Shown piece by piece: positions 7,093 to 9,666 of a stretch of 9,666 bases of DNA (positions within the stretch are counted from its first letter, which is position 1; each line of letters starts with the position of its first letter). The translations under genes and the position numbers were made by a program. The stretch is taken from contig JACPOX010000264.1 of NCBI GenBank assembly GCA_016191305.1, positions 1 to 9,666 of the forward strand, written 5' to 3'. The notes below the pieces were generated by a model. The model did no database searches, was not told the DNA's origin, and worked only from the letters and a program-made list of their open reading frames with translations. This DNA is from Legionella longbeachae. GTDB lineage: Bacteria > Pseudomonadota > Gammaproteobacteria > Legionellales > Legionellaceae.

Positions 7093-9255
7093 TTGGAAAA
7101 GTTCACTGCCAAATTGATTGATGTGATTGTTTTAGCTTGGAAGTGTTCTGATGTTAAAGAAGCTGTTGAGTTATTAAATGAGGCAGAACAATATCAGTTG
7201 ATGGGTAAAGGTCGTATTGACCTAGCAACGATAATTCCTATGCAGTTGGATAAAGATTCAGATTATATTATTCAATTAGATGAATCACTTCCTCCGCATT
7301 ACGATCAATTGATTAACGAATTAAAGCAAATAAAAGAAAGAAACTACCCCAAAACGCCTACCTGGATGCGTAATCTTGAAGAATACAAACAAGCATATTT
7401 TTCTAACTTAGATTCAAAAATTTTGCATTATACTGAAGTAGTACAAGATTTTAATCAATTGTTACTAAACTGGACGTTAATCCAAAAAAAATCGCTTAAT
7501 TTAAATGCGGATCTGCAACAGATTGCTAATGGCTTATCTCCTCTTCCATCATGGTTTAATAAAATGAGCTTGCATCATCGAGAAATGATTCAAGTTTTAG
7601 CTGCTGATCCAAGTTCTATTGAAAAAAAATTAAAGCTTTTCAAAAAGCAGCTGACTTCAGAAAATTTTAGAGAAGAATGTGGTGAGTCAGTGGAATATAT
7701 TTACAGCATTCCTCAATGGTACTGGGTATTGCCTGAACACCAACAGTTTTTTTTAGAGCATGTGTTGAAAGGTACGGAAAAAATTGAAGATGCAATTTCA
7801 TTTCCATCAAGTCGTATGCGTACTTTACCATTACCTTCAAATTATGCAGTACATAGTTTATTTGCAATCAGCAAAAATGGGGAAAAAATTCGCAAATTGT
7901 CTGGAAGTAGATATAGGTCAAGCCATATTGCATCGCGAGATGGTTTGGAATGGCCTGAAGCAGTACAGAAACGACACAGTGACTCTAATCTGGCCAAAGT
8001 AATGGAATTTGCGAAACCTGAACAACCGTCCCTATTGCAAACACTGATTAGCCCCATTCATGCGATGGATTATGTACCTAATTGGTTTTCTGATTTTCTA
8101 CCTACCTTACCTCCTGATTTGGAATTATATAAATTAGCTCGCGCTGCGGTAGAACGCCGAAAATCCTTCCAAACAATTCAGCAAAACAATCACCCATATA
8201 ATATTGCGAAACGAGTATATTTTACGCAATCTACCGATCCAGACAGCTTGGAATTATTGAGTCTTGCTAAGAAATATATTCCCACAGTTAAAGGTTTAGA
8301 GAGTCTTATTGAGCAATATAAAAGTGTTTTAAATTCGAAGTTAGGATCAGCAACTTGCTTTGATTATGCTGGTCGAGAATTATTTTTGAGTTCTCTGGAA
8401 CAGTTGATTATTCTAACGATTGGTGGTCATTCTTATGGCTCTTGTGTTAGTGGTAAAGACAGAAAAGCGATAGAGGCAATGATTCTTTATAAAGAAAAAT
8501 ATGGATCTTGGCCTTTATTCACCGAACCTCAAGATAAAGAAAATCGTATTCGTTTTGTTGCTCTGGTAGCTGATCTTTATCTGAGTCGTCATCAGCATGA
8601 ACATGCAGGGCAAAATGCTCCAGGATCCGAAGGGATAAAATCCCCTGACTGGTATTTCCCTGAAGATATTGCCTCAGAAATAAAAAAACGTTTAGATAGT
8701 GATAGAGCACTTAAAAACGATGACAGGATTGCAACAGATAATGAAGTAAAAAATATTTTTATAGGTGGCAGCAAAAAATTAAAAGAATACTTATTACCTG
8801 GAAATAAATTATTATGTCGTTTGCTTACTAGACAAATAGGCGAAGAAAATTGCACTAAGATTTACAATGCCTTGCATTTATTAATCAATGAAAAAAATCA
8901 ATTTATTCCATCTTCTGAGTCCAATTCGAGTTGGAAACCCAAGTTATTTTCAGAGAGTGTTTCTGATTGTCCCGAAGGAATAAAACTAATTCGAGAATTA
9001 ATGCTTGATCCTTCATCGGGAAAAGATAATGTTCTTCGACTCGAAAAGATATTGCAAGTCGTATCAGAACGACCTAAATCTGATTCGAGCCGAACCCAGG
9101 CAACCAACTCAGTTTATGAATGTTTGCGTTCATTTTTAAAACCAAGCGAATCAAAAGATCATCTTAATGATTTGGTTCAAAAAACTATAGAGGAATGGAC
9201 AACATTATTTAATTTGTCTAAGGCAAACACTTTTGAATCGATGTGTTTAAATTAG
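7093..9255 (+). CDS. sidP: SidP-like phosphoinositide phosphatase, probable Dot/Icm effector (5' end apparently frameshifted)
   Basis: A 720-residue soluble protein with no signal peptide or membrane segment. Its key motif is the CX5R phosphatase loop CVSGKDR (Cys451 to Arg457), preceded by GGHSYGS; the Lys-Asp before Arg matches loops of phosphoinositide phosphatases such as IpgD/SopB (CKSGKDR) and INPP4 (CKSAKDR). Further blocks consistent with this superfamily are QTLISPI (316-322), LARAAVERR (348-356) and APGSEGIKSPDWYFPEDI (509-526). L. pneumophila SidP, a PI3P/PI(3,5)P2 3-phosphatase injected into host cells, lies next to mmsA in the same divergent arrangement, which supports orthology, although that protein is longer (822 residues from memory). 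The acidic/hydrophobic C-terminus (TIEEWTTLF...FESMCLN) would suit Dot/Icm export. Position 7093 is a TTG only one base after AAGGA, a poor start; the original start was probably ATG 7028, now out of frame. The next in-frame ATG (7201) has no clear ribosome site. Confidence 0.8.
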   Translation: MEKFTAKLIDVIVLAWKCSDVKEAVELLNEAEQYQLMGKGRIDLATIIPMQLDKDSDYIIQLDESLPPHYDQLINELKQIKERNYPKTPTWMRNLEEYKQAYFSNLDSKILHYTEVVQDFNQLLLNWTLIQKKSLNLNADLQQIANGLSPLPSWFNKMSLHHREMIQVLAADPSSIEKKLKLFKKQLTSENFREECGESVEYIYSIPQWYWVLPEHQQFFLEHVLKGTEKIEDAISFPSSRMRTLPLPSNYAVHSLFAISKNGEKIRKLSGSRYRSSHIASRDGLEWPEAVQKRHSDSNLAKVMEFAKPEQPSLLQTLISPIHAMDYVPNWFSDFLPTLPPDLELYKLARAAVERRKSFQTIQQNNHPYNIAKRVYFTQSTDPDSLELLSLAKKYIPTVKGLESLIEQYKSVLNSKLGSATCFDYAGRELFLSSLEQLIILTIGGHSYGSCVSGKDRKAIEAMILYKEKYGSWPLFTEPQDKENRIRFVALVADLYLSRHQHEHAGQNAPGSEGIKSPDWYFPEDIASEIKKRLDSDRALKNDDRIATDNEVKNIFIGGSKKLKEYLLPGNKLLCRLLTRQIGEENCTKIYNALHLLINEKNQFIPSSESNSSWKPKLFSESVSDCPEGIKLIRELMLDPSSGKDNVLRLEKILQVVSERPKSDSSRTQATNSVYECLRSFLKPSESKDHLNDLVQKTIEEWTTLFNLSKANTFESMCLN

Positions 9256-9303
9256 CGGGAGGAATGGGCGAGTGACCTGAGGGTCATTTAAGTTAAAGAA
9301 TTT

Positions 9304-9381
9304 TGTAGGTTGGGTCCCTGGCCCAACAAAGAGCTATAACGTTAGGCTGTTGTTCATGTTGGGCCAGGGGCCCAACCTACA
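9304..9381. repeat. Pair of REP-like palindromes in inverted orientation
   Basis: Two 25-base arms, 9304-9328 (beginning TGTAGGTTGGGTCCC) and 9357-9381 (ending GGGCCCAACCTACA), are reverse complements with one mismatch, at the T of TTGGGTCCC. They are separated by 28 bases. Each arm is also itself palindromic: in the right arm GTTGGGCC (9358-9365) and GGCCCAAC (9369-9376) form an 8-bp stem around AGG. This is the layout of a BIME, two REP units head to head, and the GTAGGTTGGG...CCCAAC wording resembles REP-type repeats in many bacterial genomes. It sits between two convergent genes, where the long stem could also act as a bidirectional terminator or protect mRNA 3' ends. No T-run follows either outer arm. 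No transposase is in the window. Confidence 0.75.
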
Positions 9382-9402
9382 TTCAAGATCCCTAAATGCA
9401 TT

Positions 9403-9666
9403 CTAGTTGAATTGCATTTTTCTATTTTCCTCTTTAATCAGGTCGAGTGGTAGGCTTTTCTCTAGAAGACGCAATTGCTCTAAACATTCGTTTACATGTT
9501 TTTTCGCTGCGTCGTAATCAAGTACCTGCATGGTAATTCCCATCCCGGAAGTAGATATTGTACCATTTCCTGCTTTATAGAGGTTTTCATTAGAGCGAAT
9601 AAAACTAAAATTAGTGATTTTTTCTCCGCTTACAAGAGGATAATGTGTTTCATCCCATCCACAGCA
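9403..9666 (-). CDS. C-terminal part of an unrecognised protein (gene continues beyond the right edge)
   Basis: The minus strand is open from the window edge (9666) to a TAG at 9405-9403, giving 87 C-terminal residues. The piece starts CCGWDETHYPLVSGEK, contains GNGTISTSGMG around residues 34-43, and ends in an amphipathic, charged helix-like stretch (about 52-85: YDAAKKHVNECLEQL, then RLLEKSLPLDLIKEENRK). The composition is protein-like, without the Ser/Leu/Ile-heavy noise of a shadow frame, and no competing frame on the other strand is convincing. I do not recognise the family and assign no function. It converges on the phosphatase gene across the REP-like pair. Internal ATGs exist (residues 42 and 46) but neither has a ribosome site, so a complete short gene within the window is unlikely. 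Confidence 0.6.
   Translation of the reverse strand, partial: CCGWDETHYPLVSGEKITNFSFIRSNENLYKAGNGTISTSGMGITMQVLDYDAAKKHVNECLEQLRLLEKSLPLDLIKEENRKMQFN

Noticed and set aside
8210..8240. Phosphatase gene as a degraded pseudogene throughout
   Set aside because: Apart from the 5' end there is no internal stop or frameshift across 720 codons and the catalytic loop is intact, so it is kept as a CDS.
9261..9275. Mini-ORF with GGAGG immediately before ATG (MGE) after the phosphatase stop
   Set aside because: Only three codons and the SD-to-ATG spacing is far too short.
9273..9286. Small hairpin TGACC-TGAG-GGTCA followed by TTTAAG after the phosphatase gene, as an intrinsic terminator
   Set aside because: Five-base stem and a T-run of only three; too weak to call.

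Overview
This window looks like a chromosomal segment of a Legionella species. It is AT-rich, and its central intergenic divides mmsA from a divergently transcribed gene for a large CX5R phosphatase that resembles the Dot/Icm effector SidP. From memory, the same mmsA/sidP neighbourhood occurs in L. pneumophila (lpg0129/lpg0130). The genus call rests on this similarity and synteny, not on a database search.

Layout. Positions 1-2499 (minus strand) hold purL and the start of purM, two enzymes of de novo purine synthesis, coupled by a TAATG stop/start overlap. Positions 2500-2606 hold a candidate purL promoter and a hairpin that includes the acs stop codon. Positions 2607-6925 (minus strand) hold a compact catabolic cluster read in the order mmsA, mmsB, acs: methylmalonate-semialdehyde dehydrogenase, 3-hydroxyisobutyrate dehydrogenase and acetyl-CoA synthetase. 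The first two carry out the last steps of valine breakdown to propionyl-CoA; the third makes acetyl-CoA. Positions 6926-7092 are a divergent promoter region. Positions 7093-9255 (plus strand) encode the SidP-like phosphoinositide phosphatase. Positions 9256-9402 carry two REP-like palindromes in inverted orientation, and 9403-9666 (minus strand) is the 3' end of an unrecognised gene that converges on the phosphatase gene.

The most notable observation is at the 5' end of the phosphatase gene. A well-placed ribosome binding site and ATG (7014-7030) lie one frame away from the long open frame, and that frame stays open and protein-like for 23 codons upstream of its only available start, a TTG with a badly placed SD. 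This is the pattern expected if one base was lost just after the original start codon. It could be a natural inactivation or phase-variation event, a sequencing error, or a short upstream ORF.

No tRNA, rRNA, CRISPR array, insertion sequence or complete mobile element was seen, and no gene-free stretch exceeds 300 bases.
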